From the NCBI GenBank assembly GCA_910587595.1, contig CAJULQ010000001.1, forward strand, positions 1 to 64,000: DNA of 64,000 nucleotides. Reading direction: 5' to 3'. The notes below the pieces were generated by a model that saw only the letters and a list, made by a program, of their open reading frames with translations, had not been told where the DNA came from and did no database searches. Position 1 is the first letter of the stretch; every line of letters starts with the position of its first letter. The position numbers and the translations under genes were made by a program. Below, one piece after another: positions 1 to 7,948 of this stretch. This DNA comes from an uncultured Christensenellaceae bacterium. Its GTDB lineage: Bacteria > Bacillota > Clostridia > Christensenellales > Pumilibacteraceae.

Positions 1-110
1 GGGCGTTTATACGGAAGTTTTGGGAGTTTTTCCTTATTGCGTCTATCGTGATCGCTGTGGGTATTGTGGTGATCACTGTGCTGATATGGGGTTTTAGCCA
101 AAAGAGGTAA
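1..110 (+). CDS. C-terminal end of a one-span membrane protein, probably a filamentous-phage coat protein (partial)
   Basis: An open frame enters from the left edge and stops with TAA at 108-110. The 35 visible residues hold one hydrophobic stretch (about FFLIASIVIAVGIVVITVLI) followed by a short basic tail (WGFSQKR). A single span with a basic end facing the DNA is the layout of inovirus coat proteins; minor coat proteins usually sit directly upstream of the pI/zot gene, as here. The RBS of the next gene (AAGAGG, 101-106) overlaps its last codons, so the two are translationally close. The coat identity is inferred from position and topology; without the N-terminus a pIII-, pVI- or pVIII-like role cannot be told apart. 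Confidence 0.5.
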   Translation, partial: AFIRKFWEFFLIASIVIAVGIVVITVLIWGFSQKR

Positions 111-113
111 GCT

Positions 114-983
114 GTGTTTGAAGATCTCAGATATATGCGACAAATACAACGACAACGTGCGGCACTGCAAGAGGCACTGCGACCGAAACTTACAATAGTG
201 TTCGGCGACTTGGGAAGCGGCAAATCGTCTTATATGGCGCATATCGGTGTAAACGACATGCAACCGTCCTACGCTTGTTGTGCCTTGCAAGAGTGTAACA
301 AAAAAGTGGACGAGCTGAACGCGGGCGGCTTTACGAAGTTCACGTACCAACGCGACCACCTTGTGTATAGCACGTCACGCATAGAGGGTCCGCTTTATTC
401 GGGTCTCGCGTTCAAAGATATAGACTTGTCGCGATTCGGGTTGCGCTGTGTCGACAATCCGAATCCGCAACGTTTCCCGCGTGGCAGTACGATTATTTAT
501 GATGAGGGACACACAACGCTCGACAGTCGTAACGGCGGTATACCCCAAAATGTAAGCGGTTGGTTTGAGTTTTGTCGACAAGGTGGCTACAAAGTATATA
601 TCGCAGGACAGCGCGATAAGCATATGGACTTAAATGTTCGCGGCATTGCTTATAAAATCATAGAGTGCGACGGCTTGAAGTTCGTCAAAGATAAGATCGG
701 ACGTGTTGTGCAAAGTGTATGGACGTGTTACGAATTTGACAATTGCTATCTTGTAGACAAGTATTTGCAAGCGGGCAAAGACAAAACTATCGGCAAGAAA
801 ATGCTATACACGTTTGACGGCGATATTCGCCTACATTATGACCATAATGCGTACGAGGGCGTATATTACGACGGTGCGGAAAATTGCGACTATGATTGTG
901 TAGAATCGCCCAAAAAAGCATTGACGGTGGACGCGGTGCACGCGCTGGTGCAACAGAAATTCAAGAGGGGAGTGGCTATATAA
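114..983 (+). CDS. Zot-family (pI-like) filamentous phage assembly ATPase
   Basis: A 289-residue protein with a Walker A motif GDLGSGKS at about residues 31-38 and a Walker B-like IIYDEGH at about 127-133. It is followed by the FCRQGGYKVYIAGQ segment typical of Zot/pI proteins, which drive extrusion of filamentous virions through the inner membrane. GTG start at 114, seven bases after AAGAGG. No C-terminal membrane span or periplasmic domain is visible after residue 260, unlike pI of Gram-negative phages that docks to a secretin; this would fit a host without an outer membrane. It follows a coat-like gene and precedes phage replication-type genes, so the cluster reads as inovirus. The family call is firm; its activity is inferred. 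Confidence 0.85.
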   Translation: MFEDLRYMRQIQRQRAALQEALRPKLTIVFGDLGSGKSSYMAHIGVNDMQPSYACCALQECNKKVDELNAGGFTKFTYQRDHLVYSTSRIEGPLYSGLAFKDIDLSRFGLRCVDNPNPQRFPRGSTIIYDEGHTTLDSRNGGIPQNVSGWFEFCRQGGYKVYIAGQRDKHMDLNVRGIAYKIIECDGLKFVKDKIGRVVQSVWTCYEFDNCYLVDKYLQAGKDKTIGKKMLYTFDGDIRLHYDHNAYEGVYYDGAENCDYDCVESPKKALTVDAVHALVQQKFKRGVAI

Positions 984-1406
984 ATGTTCAAATGGTTAAA
1001 GCGTCTGTTTTGCCGTCCGCGGCTTATAGAACGTTACGAAGATTTGGACGCGATCATAGAGGCACACAACGCGCTTATTCAAAAAACGCTTACAGTAATG
1101 CGCGACCAGAGTGTACCGCCGAAATATGTGCTTTCACGGTTTAACACCATACAAGACGCCGAGGAGAAAGCAATAGCGGCGTATTGGCGCAATAAAGATC
1201 GCAGGTGCGACAAGTGGTATAGGCGCCCCAAAGCGCCAGAAAGCAATACTATGACAGACATAGAATACAAAAAGCCAAAGGAAAAACCGCCAGAAGAATT
1301 CGCGGCTACGCCGACCATAGAGGCGTTGCCACCACAAACACCGTCGGACACACAAGCCTTGGAACAACCCAAGGAAAATGTGATCGAAATACATATTAAC
1401 AAGTAA
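984..1406 (+). CDS. Unknown phage protein with proline-rich C-terminus
   Basis: A 140-residue protein whose ATG directly follows the stop codon of the Zot-like gene, so it is probably co-translated; AGAGGGGAG lies about 13 bases upstream. The first 90 residues are charged and look helical. The tail from about residue 95 is rich in Pro, Glu and Thr, with runs such as KPKEKPPEE and LPPQTPSDTQ, and is likely disordered. No membrane span or catalytic motif is visible and I do not recognise a family. Being packed between the assembly ATPase and a replication-type gene it is surely phage-encoded; a structural or assembly-accessory role is only a guess. Confidence 0.6.
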   Translation: MFKWLKRLFCRPRLIERYEDLDAIIEAHNALIQKTLTVMRDQSVPPKYVLSRFNTIQDAEEKAIAAYWRNKDRRCDKWYRRPKAPESNTMTDIEYKKPKEKPPEEFAATPTIEALPPQTPSDTQALEQPKENVIEIHINK

Positions 1407-1422
1407 AGGAGGGTTTGGAAAG

Positions 1423-2271
1423 TTGGCACGACCGCAGAAAACGGGGTTAGATTATTTCCCGTTCGACGTGGGGTTGCTGAAAGACAAAAAGTTGCGTCGT
1501 CCGAAAATGAAACACGGGTATTTAGCCATTGCCGTATATTTGGCATTGCTTACCTTGCTGTATTCGGACAAAGGCTACTACATTCCGTATGACAAGCCGA
1601 GCGAGAAAGAGGACTGTATTTGGTATGTTTTCGACAGCTTGCAAGGAAAGTATCAGCCGAAAGCAAACACGATCGCAGAGGTGATCGACGATTTAGTGGC
1701 ATGCGGACTATTCAGCGCTGACCGCTATCCGAAATATATCACTTCGAAGCGCGCACAAGCCGTGTATTATTCGGCCACAATAGAGCGCAAGTCGGTCGTA
1801 ATAGACGAGGCCGTTTGGCTATTGGATTTGGACAAAATGAAAAGTTTGTCCGAAAAGCATGTCTATTATCTTTCGAAAGCAACACCACCCGAAAACGGAG
1901 TTTTTCGGCCGAATAACTCGGATAATCGACCGAATAATCCGCAAAGTAGAGTAGAAGAGAGGATAATACGTAATAGTGTGTGTAAAGAAAGGTTGCAAGC
2001 GTTTTGTGCAAAATGGAACGTGCAACAAGACACAACACACTTACACAGCATGGATTTTGACAAATTAGACGTTGCGTATAGTGCAAGCGTTAAATTCTTA
2101 CAGCGTCAGTCGGTGGCAAGGTGTTTATCTTGGATCGATAAAAACTACGCGTCTATAGTAGCGGGGAAGTACAAAGATTTCAGTAAGACGAAATCGGACA
2201 ACAGCTTTGTTACCGACGAATCGGCTGATCGATTAAATAGGGCATTCGAAGAATTGAACAAAGATTTATAA
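1423..2271 (+). CDS. DUF4373 (Lin1244/Lin1753-like) phage replication protein
   Basis: A 282-residue protein starting at TTG 1423 behind a strong AAAGGAGGG. Residues 8-130 (DYFPFDVGLLKDKK..., LLTLLYSDKGYYI, later ICDD-type helices ending in SADRYPKYITSKR) match the pattern of the DUF4373 N-terminal domain, known from Firmicutes phages and mobile elements as a DNA-binding, replisome-organiser-like module. The C-terminal third is charged and variable, as is normal for these proteins. In this cluster it probably helps start replication of the phage genome; a rolling-circle Rep is not in the window and may lie to the left. A terminator-like hairpin follows at once. Confidence 0.65.
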   Translation: MARPQKTGLDYFPFDVGLLKDKKLRRPKMKHGYLAIAVYLALLTLLYSDKGYYIPYDKPSEKEDCIWYVFDSLQGKYQPKANTIAEVIDDLVACGLFSADRYPKYITSKRAQAVYYSATIERKSVVIDEAVWLLDLDKMKSLSEKHVYYLSKATPPENGVFRPNNSDNRPNNPQSRVEERIIRNSVCKERLQAFCAKWNVQQDTTHLHSMDFDKLDVAYSASVKFLQRQSVARCLSWIDKNYASIVAGKYKDFSKTKSDNSFVTDESADRLNRAFEELNKDL

Positions 2272-2276
2272 ATGAG

Positions 2277-2325
2277 CCACACCGCAAAAAAACAATAAGC
2301 GCAAGCGTTTTTTTTTGCGGTGTGG
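2277..2325 (+). terminator. Hairpin after the DUF4373 gene
   Basis: The 16-bp arms CCACACCGCAAAAAAA and its complement pair perfectly around a loop that contains GCGCAAGCG. The inner A/T run gives a bidirectional terminator-like structure six bases after the stop codon. In a filamentous phage such a hairpin could also serve as an origin or packaging signal on the single strand. Confidence 0.65.
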
Positions 2326-2354
2326 GTGCAAATATAAATGCGGCCGAAATAAGG

Positions 2355-2390
2355 TAAAAAATTCTATTAAATAAAAAAATTCTATTAAAT
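2355..2390 (+). repeat. Tandem 17-18-bp A/T-rich repeat before ssb
   Basis: The unit AAAAAATTCTATTAAAT occurs twice in direct tandem (2356-2372 and 2373-2390, the second with one extra A). The pair ends 13 bases before the ssb start. It could be an operator, a replication iteron pair or a promoter region for ssb. Confidence 0.6.
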
Positions 2391-2403
2391 AAGGCGGTGC
2401 GGT

Positions 2404-2886
2404 ATGGAGCAGTTATATGCCAACAAGACAGTATTGCAAGGTTTTATAGCGTCGGATCTTAAGTTGGAGCCGACCAAGAACGGCGGCCAACGTTGCTTTT
2501 TCGATATAAAAGTTGTAATGGCGTCGCGTAAAAAAATAGAGTTCATTCCGATCACGTTATGGAACGCCTATGCCGAACAGTTCGTCAAAACATTTCATAA
2601 AGGCGACAACATACAGATCGAAGGCGAACTCTTACGCAACAGCGGCCCCGACGGCCGTAAATATCTTGTGATCAGTTGTGGCATTATTCGCTTGATTGTG
2701 CCCGCAAGCTCTTCTTTATCCGAAATAGGGCACAAACCAAACTATGCGCAAAAGTCTTCTTTTACGAAAATTATAGTTAAAATGCTTGCATTTTTTATAG
2801 AAATATGCTATACTATGAATTATGAAACACACAAGCGACAATTATTATCAAGAACGCAATGCGCACGGCATGGATCGGCTGAATGA
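2404..2886 (+). CDS. ssb: Phage single-strand DNA-binding protein, probably with a host-derived C-terminal run-on
   Basis: The frame encodes 160 residues. About the first 105 form an SSB-type OB fold: start MEQLYANKTVLQGFI, QRCFFDIKV, IPITLWNAYAEQF, GDNIQIEGEL and KYLVISCGIIRLIV. It would coat single-stranded phage DNA, the job of gV protein in coliphages. The remaining tail has no SSB features and lacks an acidic DDDIPF-type tip; its last ~40 codons read through the promoter and first codons of the downstream recombinase gene in another frame. I infer that integration joined the true 3' end to host sequence near 2.70-2.78 kb. Start ATG 2404 with an AAGGCGGT-like site upstream. Confidence 0.75.
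   Translation: MEQLYANKTVLQGFIASDLKLEPTKNGGQRCFFDIKVVMASRKKIEFIPITLWNAYAEQFVKTFHKGDNIQIEGELLRNSGPDGRKYLVISCGIIRLIVPASSSLSEIGHKPNYAQKSSFTKIIVKMLAFFIEICYTMNYETHKRQLLSRTQCARHGSAE
2786..2814 (+). promoter_or_regulatory. Extended -10 promoter of the tyrosine recombinase gene
   Basis: TTGCAT (2786-2791), a 17-base spacer, TGC extension and TATACT (2809-2814). Seven bases separate the -10 box from the ATG at 2822, so the expected +1 is the A of the start codon. No Shine-Dalgarno sequence fits in front of that ATG, which points to a leaderless transcript. Confidence 0.7.
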
Positions 2887-3913
2887 AATTCTGGAAACGT
2901 TGCCGGATTTTGTAAAAGAATTTTTTATAGGTGTGCAAATGCGTACAACGGTGCTTACCAGATTGAACTATGCGTATGATCTAAAAATATTTTTCCGTTA
3001 TCTGGTCGAAAAAAAATATAAAAATTTGGATATGCGAGAAATTGTATTGGCCGATTTGGAAAAATTGACTGCTTTTGATATCGAATTATATTTGGATTAT
3101 TTGTCGCTCTATAGTATAGACGGTAAAACGTATAGCTGCGAAGAAAAAGCCAAAGAACGAAAACTGTCATCTTTACGATCCTTTTTCAAATACTTTTTTA
3201 AGAAAGACAAGTTGTCGTCTAACGTGTGCGCCAAAGTCGACTTACCGAAATTGCACGAAAAACCGATCATTCGATTGGATACGGACGAAGTTGACGCGTT
3301 GCTGTCGGAAGCGGAAAACGGAAAAAATCTTACGCCGCGGCAAAAACATTATCAAAATATATACGCCAAACGTGACACGGCCATATTAACATTGTTTTTG
3401 GGTACAGGCATTCGTGTAAGCGAATTGGTTGGCTTAAATCGTAAAGATTTTAGAATGGAAAATAACAGCTTTACGGTAACGCGTAAAGGCGGAAATAAGG
3501 CTATTCTCTATTTTTCCGAAGAGGTACGTTCTGCCCTTGCAACGTATTTGGATTGGTTGGATGCGCAAACAGCGGAAAATACCCCGTTTGGAAAAAAGGT
3601 GCGTGCCTCCCACTCCGACGCATTATTTTTTTCCAATCAAGGAACGCGGTTCAGCGTGCGAGGCATTCAAGTTTTGGTGAAAAAATACAGCCAGATCGTT
3701 ACGCCGTTAAAACATATAACGCCACATAAATTGCGTAGTACCTTTGGTACCACGCTCTATCATGAAACGCAAGATATTTATGTGGTAGCTGATGTTTTGG
3801 GCCACAGTGACGTGAACACAACCAAAAAACATTATGCGCAGATGAGTGAAGATATCCGCAAAAAAGCGGCTAATGCCGTTGTTTTACATAAATCCGATAC
3901 GCCAAAAGAGTAA
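2822..3913 (+). CDS. Tyrosine recombinase, Xer-like
   Basis: A 363-residue tyrosine recombinase. A SAM-like core-binding domain spans about residues 25-130. The catalytic domain has all expected residues: Arg198 in GTGIRVSE, Lys222 in RKGGNK, His302 and Arg305 in HKLR, His328 in LGHSD and the nucleophile Tyr338 in KKHYAQ. It cuts and rejoins DNA through a 3'-phosphotyrosine. Its place beside the conserved methionine gamma-lyase-like/miaA/mutL/mutS block marks it as a host Xer-type gene rather than the phage integrase, although the phage may use it. The start is ATG 2822 if the mRNA is leaderless; ATG 2870 (residue 17) is the alternative. It runs convergent with the next gene. Confidence 0.85.
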   Translation: MKHTSDNYYQERNAHGMDRLNEILETLPDFVKEFFIGVQMRTTVLTRLNYAYDLKIFFRYLVEKKYKNLDMREIVLADLEKLTAFDIELYLDYLSLYSIDGKTYSCEEKAKERKLSSLRSFFKYFFKKDKLSSNVCAKVDLPKLHEKPIIRLDTDEVDALLSEAENGKNLTPRQKHYQNIYAKRDTAILTLFLGTGIRVSELVGLNRKDFRMENNSFTVTRKGGNKAILYFSEEVRSALATYLDWLDAQTAENTPFGKKVRASHSDALFFSNQGTRFSVRGIQVLVKKYSQIVTPLKHITPHKLRSTFGTTLYHETQDIYVVADVLGHSDVNTTKKHYAQMSEDIRKKAANAVVLHKSDTPKE

Positions 3914-3972
3914 GAAAATAGCATAAAGCGCCATATATGCGTGACATAGCACGGCTTTTCAGCTATTTTTTC
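3914..3972. terminator. Possible shared terminator between convergent genes
   Basis: GAAAATAGC just after the recombinase stop can pair with GCTATTTTTTC at the end of the opposing gene, leaving a ~40-base loop. It is weak but is the only inverted repeat in the short convergent gap. Confidence 0.3.
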
Positions 3973-5194
3973 TTGCTTGCAAAATGGTTTCCACGCATTG
4001 CATGGCGGCATAACGCACATGTTCATAGGTCAAACCGCCTTGCATATATGCGATATATGGTTTTTTGATGGGCGAATCGGCGCTCAGCTCGATCGATGCG
4101 CCTTGCACAAAAGTGCCGGCCGCCATAATTACTTGGTGCGAATACCCCGGCATATCCCACGGATACGGAACAACGTGTCCGTCTACGGGAGAAACGGCTT
4201 GTATCGTGCGGCAAAATGCGATCAATTCTTCTTGGGTATTGAATTGTACAGAGCAAATAATATCATTTGGCGCTGTATCCCATTTGGGCAACGTTTGATA
4301 GCCGAGCTCGGAAAAAACGGCGCCGAATAAAACGGCTCCTTTAAGCGCTTGCGCCGTAACATGCGGCGCCATAAACAAGCCTTGATAAAACGGGCGATAA
4401 TCGGCGGCATACGACCCCACTTCGGTGCCTACGCCGGGCGCTGTTAAGCGATACCCTACAGCATCTACCCATTTTGATTTCCCTGCGATATATCCGCCGG
4501 TAGGCGCCAATCCCCCGCCCGGATTTTTGATCATAGAACCCGCGCATATATCGGCGCCCGCGGCGATGGGTTCTTCAACATCCACAAACTCACCGTAGCA
4601 ATTGTCTACGGCAATGATACTGTCGGGGCAAGCATTTTTTACAATGGCGCAAGCTTCTTTGATTTGCGCTATCGATAATGCGTTGCGCCAATTATACCCT
4701 CTCGATCTTTGTATAAAGACAACTTTCGGGCGCAATGTTTGCACTGTGTGACGAACGGTTTCGCTATCGATTTGCCCGTTCTGCAAATCTATTTTTTGAT
4801 AATGCACCCCGAAATCTCGCAAGGAGCCTGTGCCTTCTTGCGATATAACGCCTTGCAACGTGTCGTAAACATCGCCCGTAATAGAAAGCATTAGATCCCC
4901 CGGTCGCAAAAGCCCAAACAGCATTAACGTTAAAGCATGCGTGCCCGACGTGATAAGCGGCGAAACGATAGCCTTTTCGGCGCCGAAAATATCGGCAAAA
5001 ATTTCCGACAGTGTGTCGCGTCCCACATCGTCATAACCGTATCCCGAAGTAGGCGCAAAGTGACGCAAAGCAAGTTTGCGGTTTTGAAAAGCTTGCAATA
5101 CCTTGACTTGGTTGGAATAAGCAATGGCATCTATATTGGCAAATCGTTGCGTCGTTTGTTTTTCACAATGTAGTATAATTTCTTGCGCTGTCAT
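3959..5194 (-). CDS. PLP-dependent methionine gamma-lyase-like (aluminium resistance family) protein
   Basis: A 411-residue PLP enzyme of the YnbB / 'aluminum resistance' family, related to Cys/Met metabolism lyases. The Schiff-base lysine lies in SMIKNPGGG at about residue 223, preceded by the cofactor-binding VDNCYGEF; the N-terminal SGYGYDDVGRDTL segment is characteristic of the family. The real substrate is not settled in the literature. I chose ATG 5194 because AGGAGA stands nine bases upstream; the longer frame to 5266 overlaps miaA and has no RBS. It lies 13 bases after miaA, an arrangement common in Clostridia, so it is probably the last gene of the miaB-mutS-mutL-miaA operon. Confidence 0.85.
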   Translation of the reverse strand: MTAQEIILHCEKQTTQRFANIDAIAYSNQVKVLQAFQNRKLALRHFAPTSGYGYDDVGRDTLSEIFADIFGAEKAIVSPLITSGTHALTLMLFGLLRPGDLMLSITGDVYDTLQGVISQEGTGSLRDFGVHYQKIDLQNGQIDSETVRHTVQTLRPKVVFIQRSRGYNWRNALSIAQIKEACAIVKNACPDSIIAVDNCYGEFVDVEEPIAAGADICAGSMIKNPGGGLAPTGGYIAGKSKWVDAVGYRLTAPGVGTEVGSYAADYRPFYQGLFMAPHVTAQALKGAVLFGAVFSELGYQTLPKWDTAPNDIICSVQFNTQEELIAFCRTIQAVSPVDGHVVPYPWDMPGYSHQVIMAAGTFVQGASIELSADSPIKKPYIAYMQGGLTYEHVRYAAMQCVETILQARKNS

Positions 5195-5207
5195 ATTATC
5201 TATTCTC

Positions 5208-6107
5208 CTATTGCCACCAAGTATCCGACGTCTTGGTAATGTTTTGATAGAAATCTTCCGCAACATACACTTTCGGAAAAGGTATCCACTTGAAAAAAGT
5301 AATTTGTCGTTTGGCGTATCTGCGACTGTTCTGTTTGATTTCGTCGGTGACTTGGTCGAGATCTTTGCCTGCCCGCAATGCGGCGATCACTTCTTTGTAG
5401 CCTATGGCTTGCATACTATGACAATCCCAAAACGGTTGTAAATTCTGCACTTCGTCTATAAGGCCGCTTTGGAACATATGATCTACCCGTCGGTTGATTT
5501 TAGCGTACAATTGTTCTCGTTCGGTTTGCAAAACGTAAAAAGACACATCGTAGGAACATTTGCCGCTTGCGACTGTCTCCGATTTGCCTCGTCCCGTTTG
5601 CTCGTAGATCTCCAAAGCACGTATGCACCGTTTAACATCGTTTACGGCAATTTGTTCCGCCGATCTTTCATCGACTTTTTGCAACAAGTCGTGTAGGTGG
5701 CTCGCCCCTTGCTCGCGATAGATCGTCCAATATTTTTCACGGATCTTCGGATCGGGCGTAGCATCGGCAAAATTTTGTTCGTTGAGCAACGCATGGATAT
5801 ACAAACCCGTTCCGCCGACCACAATGGGCAAACGGTTGCCGGCATGCGCCGCCGCAATAGCATGTTTGGCATCTTGGCAATACTTTTGTACGGAATATTC
5901 AGTATCCGGCTCTACTATGTCTATCATAGCATGAAAAATGCCGTCCATTTCCTCTTGCCGAATTTTACCGGTACCGATATCCATGCCTTTGTATATCTGC
6001 ATGGAATCGGCACCGATCACTATGCCGTTATATCGCTTGGCAAGACGAACAGCCACCTCGGATTTGCCGATCCCCGTAGGTCCGCCTATTATCAACAGTT
6101 TGTTCAT
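5208..6107 (-). CDS. miaA: tRNA dimethylallyltransferase
   Basis: A 299-residue enzyme that adds a dimethylallyl group to N6 of A37 in tRNAs reading UNN codons. The P-loop GGPTGIGKS is at residues 8-16, followed by ADSMQIYKGMDIGTGK, the IVEPDTEYSVQKY insert region and VGGTGLYI, all typical of MiaA. Near the C-terminus RRYAKRQITFFKW is the usual tRNA-binding end. It overlaps mutL by four bases (ATGA) and works just upstream of MiaB, whose gene starts the same operon, so isopentenylation and methylthiolation of A37 are encoded together. Confidence 0.97.
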   Translation of the reverse strand: MNKLLIIGGPTGIGKSEVAVRLAKRYNGIVIGADSMQIYKGMDIGTGKIRQEEMDGIFHAMIDIVEPDTEYSVQKYCQDAKHAIAAAHAGNRLPIVVGGTGLYIHALLNEQNFADATPDPKIREKYWTIYREQGASHLHDLLQKVDERSAEQIAVNDVKRCIRALEIYEQTGRGKSETVASGKCSYDVSFYVLQTEREQLYAKINRRVDHMFQSGLIDEVQNLQPFWDCHSMQAIGYKEVIAALRAGKDLDQVTDEIKQNSRRYAKRQITFFKWIPFPKVYVAEDFYQNITKTSDTWWQ

Positions 6108-7948
6108 ACCAGTCTTTTGAACGCTTTTTCCAAGTCGGAGCGTTTACATTGAATGACAGTAGGGCGCCCGTGTGGACAAAAGCGAGCGCTGCCCGATGCT
6201 TGCATTTGCTTTATTAGGCACTCTATTTCATTTTCCGTCAAATCGTCTTCCCCTTTTACCGCGCTTTTGCAAGCCGCTTGCATAAGACGCTCTTTTTGAA
6301 AAACAACACCGTTTTTTCGCATGTCCGAATCATCCAACAAAAGAGCAACAAACTGTTGCAAATTCAAATCGGAACAACAAACCGGCAATGCATATAGAGA
6401 AAAAGCACATCCGTTCAAAGCATCGATCTTAAATCCGCAAGCATTGATCTCCGCCAACTGTTCACGCAATTTTACGTTTTCCGAAGGAGATACGTCAAAA
6501 ATATATGGCACTAACAGATCTTGCACGACCATATCGCCGCTTTCTGCTTGTTGCAATAATTTATCGTACAATAATTTTTCATGCGCCGCATGTTGATCGA
6601 TAATATAAAAATTTTCGCCGCTTTCGGCCAAAAGATACGTATTGAACAATTTGCCAACGTATCGTATGGGTAGATCGCCTATAAACAACGGTGTAGGCGT
6701 TGCCGTCATTTTTTCGGAGGGCGCTTTAGCGGTGTTTCGATCGGGCATCGGGCTGTAGATTGCTTTTTGTACAAAATTATGTAGTCGCGTGCGAATGATT
6801 CCCGTTTCCGCCATTTTGTTTTCGGTCGTTTGGGTAAAAACGGGATCGATGCGATCCAAACCGACATTTGGTCGTTGCGATACGGTGGCGGTTATTTCAA
6901 CTTCTGCCATGTTTTCTTTTTCTACGGGCATAAACGAAGGCGAATGTGCGATCGGTTCACGCGCCAACACATCGATTTTTGCTTTGATCGTATTATATAA
7001 AACGCCTTTTATTCGTTTCTCATTGGCAAAGCGCACATCTAATTTGTTGGGGTGCACATTTACGTCAATCGTATCGGTGGGAACGTTCAGATATAAAATA
7101 TAAACGGGAAATTGCCGTTTCATTAAATACGGAAGATAGCATTGCTGAATACAATAAGATATTTCGCTATTTATAATATATCTTCCGTTTACGATCAAGG
7201 TTTGATATAGCCGATTGTGTTTGGTAAAATCGGGTTTTCCGATCAGTCCGCTTAGTTGTATGTCAGACGAAGTATAGGAAATTGGTACTAAATTTTGCAA
7301 AAATTGTGCGCCATATACGCTATATACGGCCGATTCTATCCCATTGCCGTCCGATTGGCATCGAATGGTTCCGTCTACGATATACTTAATTTTCAATTGC
7401 GGCTCGGCAAGAATAATTTTTTCTATCCATTCGGTGACAGCGCTTTCTTCCGACTGCGGTTTGCGTAAAAACTTGGCGCGCGCCGGAACGGAACCGAATA
7501 GCCGACGCACTGTGATCTTGGTGCCTAACGGTGCACCGCACTCTCCTTGCTCTGCGACGCTCCCGTTTTGCATAGAAACGCGGTATCCTAATTCGCTTTC
7601 GGGGATACGCGATATCATTTCCACGTCGGCTACCGATGCAATGCTTGGCAAAGCCTCCCCGCGAAAGCCCAAAGTCCGGATCGCATCCAAATCTTGCACG
7701 TCGCGGATTTTGCTGGTGGCATGCGGCAAAAAAGCAATGGGCATATCTTCGCGATCGATGCCCTTTCCGTTATCGGAAACGCAAATATAGTCGATTCCCC
7801 CGCCGCGAATTTCCACCGTAATGTTATCGGCACCGGCGTCGATGCTGTTTTCCACCAATTCTTTTACTACGGACCGTGGATTTTCTACCACTTCGCCCGC
7901 CGCAATCCGATTAAAGACCGCACTATCCAAAATATTGATCTTACGCAT
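6104..7948 (-). CDS. mutL: DNA mismatch repair protein MutL
   Basis: A 614-residue MutL. The GHKL ATPase has ENSIDAGA at about 33-40, DNGKGI at 59-64 and LGFRGEAL at about 93-100. The C-terminal dimerisation/endonuclease domain carries DQHAAHEKLLYD. The metal-binding consensus is DQHA-xx-E-xxxx-E, so the last Glu is an Asp here, a conservative change that may still bind metal. ACKSAVKG and CPHGRP near the end are the other endonuclease-site elements, so nicking activity is likely, as in other bacteria lacking MutH. It shares one base with mutS (TAATG) and four with miaA. Confidence 0.96.
   Translation of the reverse strand: MRKINILDSAVFNRIAAGEVVENPRSVVKELVENSIDAGADNITVEIRGGGIDYICVSDNGKGIDREDMPIAFLPHATSKIRDVQDLDAIRTLGFRGEALPSIASVADVEMISRIPESELGYRVSMQNGSVAEQGECGAPLGTKITVRRLFGSVPARAKFLRKPQSEESAVTEWIEKIILAEPQLKIKYIVDGTIRCQSDGNGIESAVYSVYGAQFLQNLVPISYTSSDIQLSGLIGKPDFTKHNRLYQTLIVNGRYIINSEISYCIQQCYLPYLMKRQFPVYILYLNVPTDTIDVNVHPNKLDVRFANEKRIKGVLYNTIKAKIDVLAREPIAHSPSFMPVEKENMAEVEITATVSQRPNVGLDRIDPVFTQTTENKMAETGIIRTRLHNFVQKAIYSPMPDRNTAKAPSEKMTATPTPLFIGDLPIRYVGKLFNTYLLAESGENFYIIDQHAAHEKLLYDKLLQQAESGDMVVQDLLVPYIFDVSPSENVKLREQLAEINACGFKIDALNGCAFSLYALPVCCSDLNLQQFVALLLDDSDMRKNGVVFQKERLMQAACKSAVKGEDDLTENEIECLIKQMQASGSARFCPHGRPTVIQCKRSDLEKAFKRLV

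Noticed and set aside
2740..2790. Possible dif-like attachment site before the recombinase gene
   Set aside because: An 11-6-11 arrangement can be drawn around ATTATA, but the arms match neither each other nor the Firmicutes dif arms well enough to claim a site.
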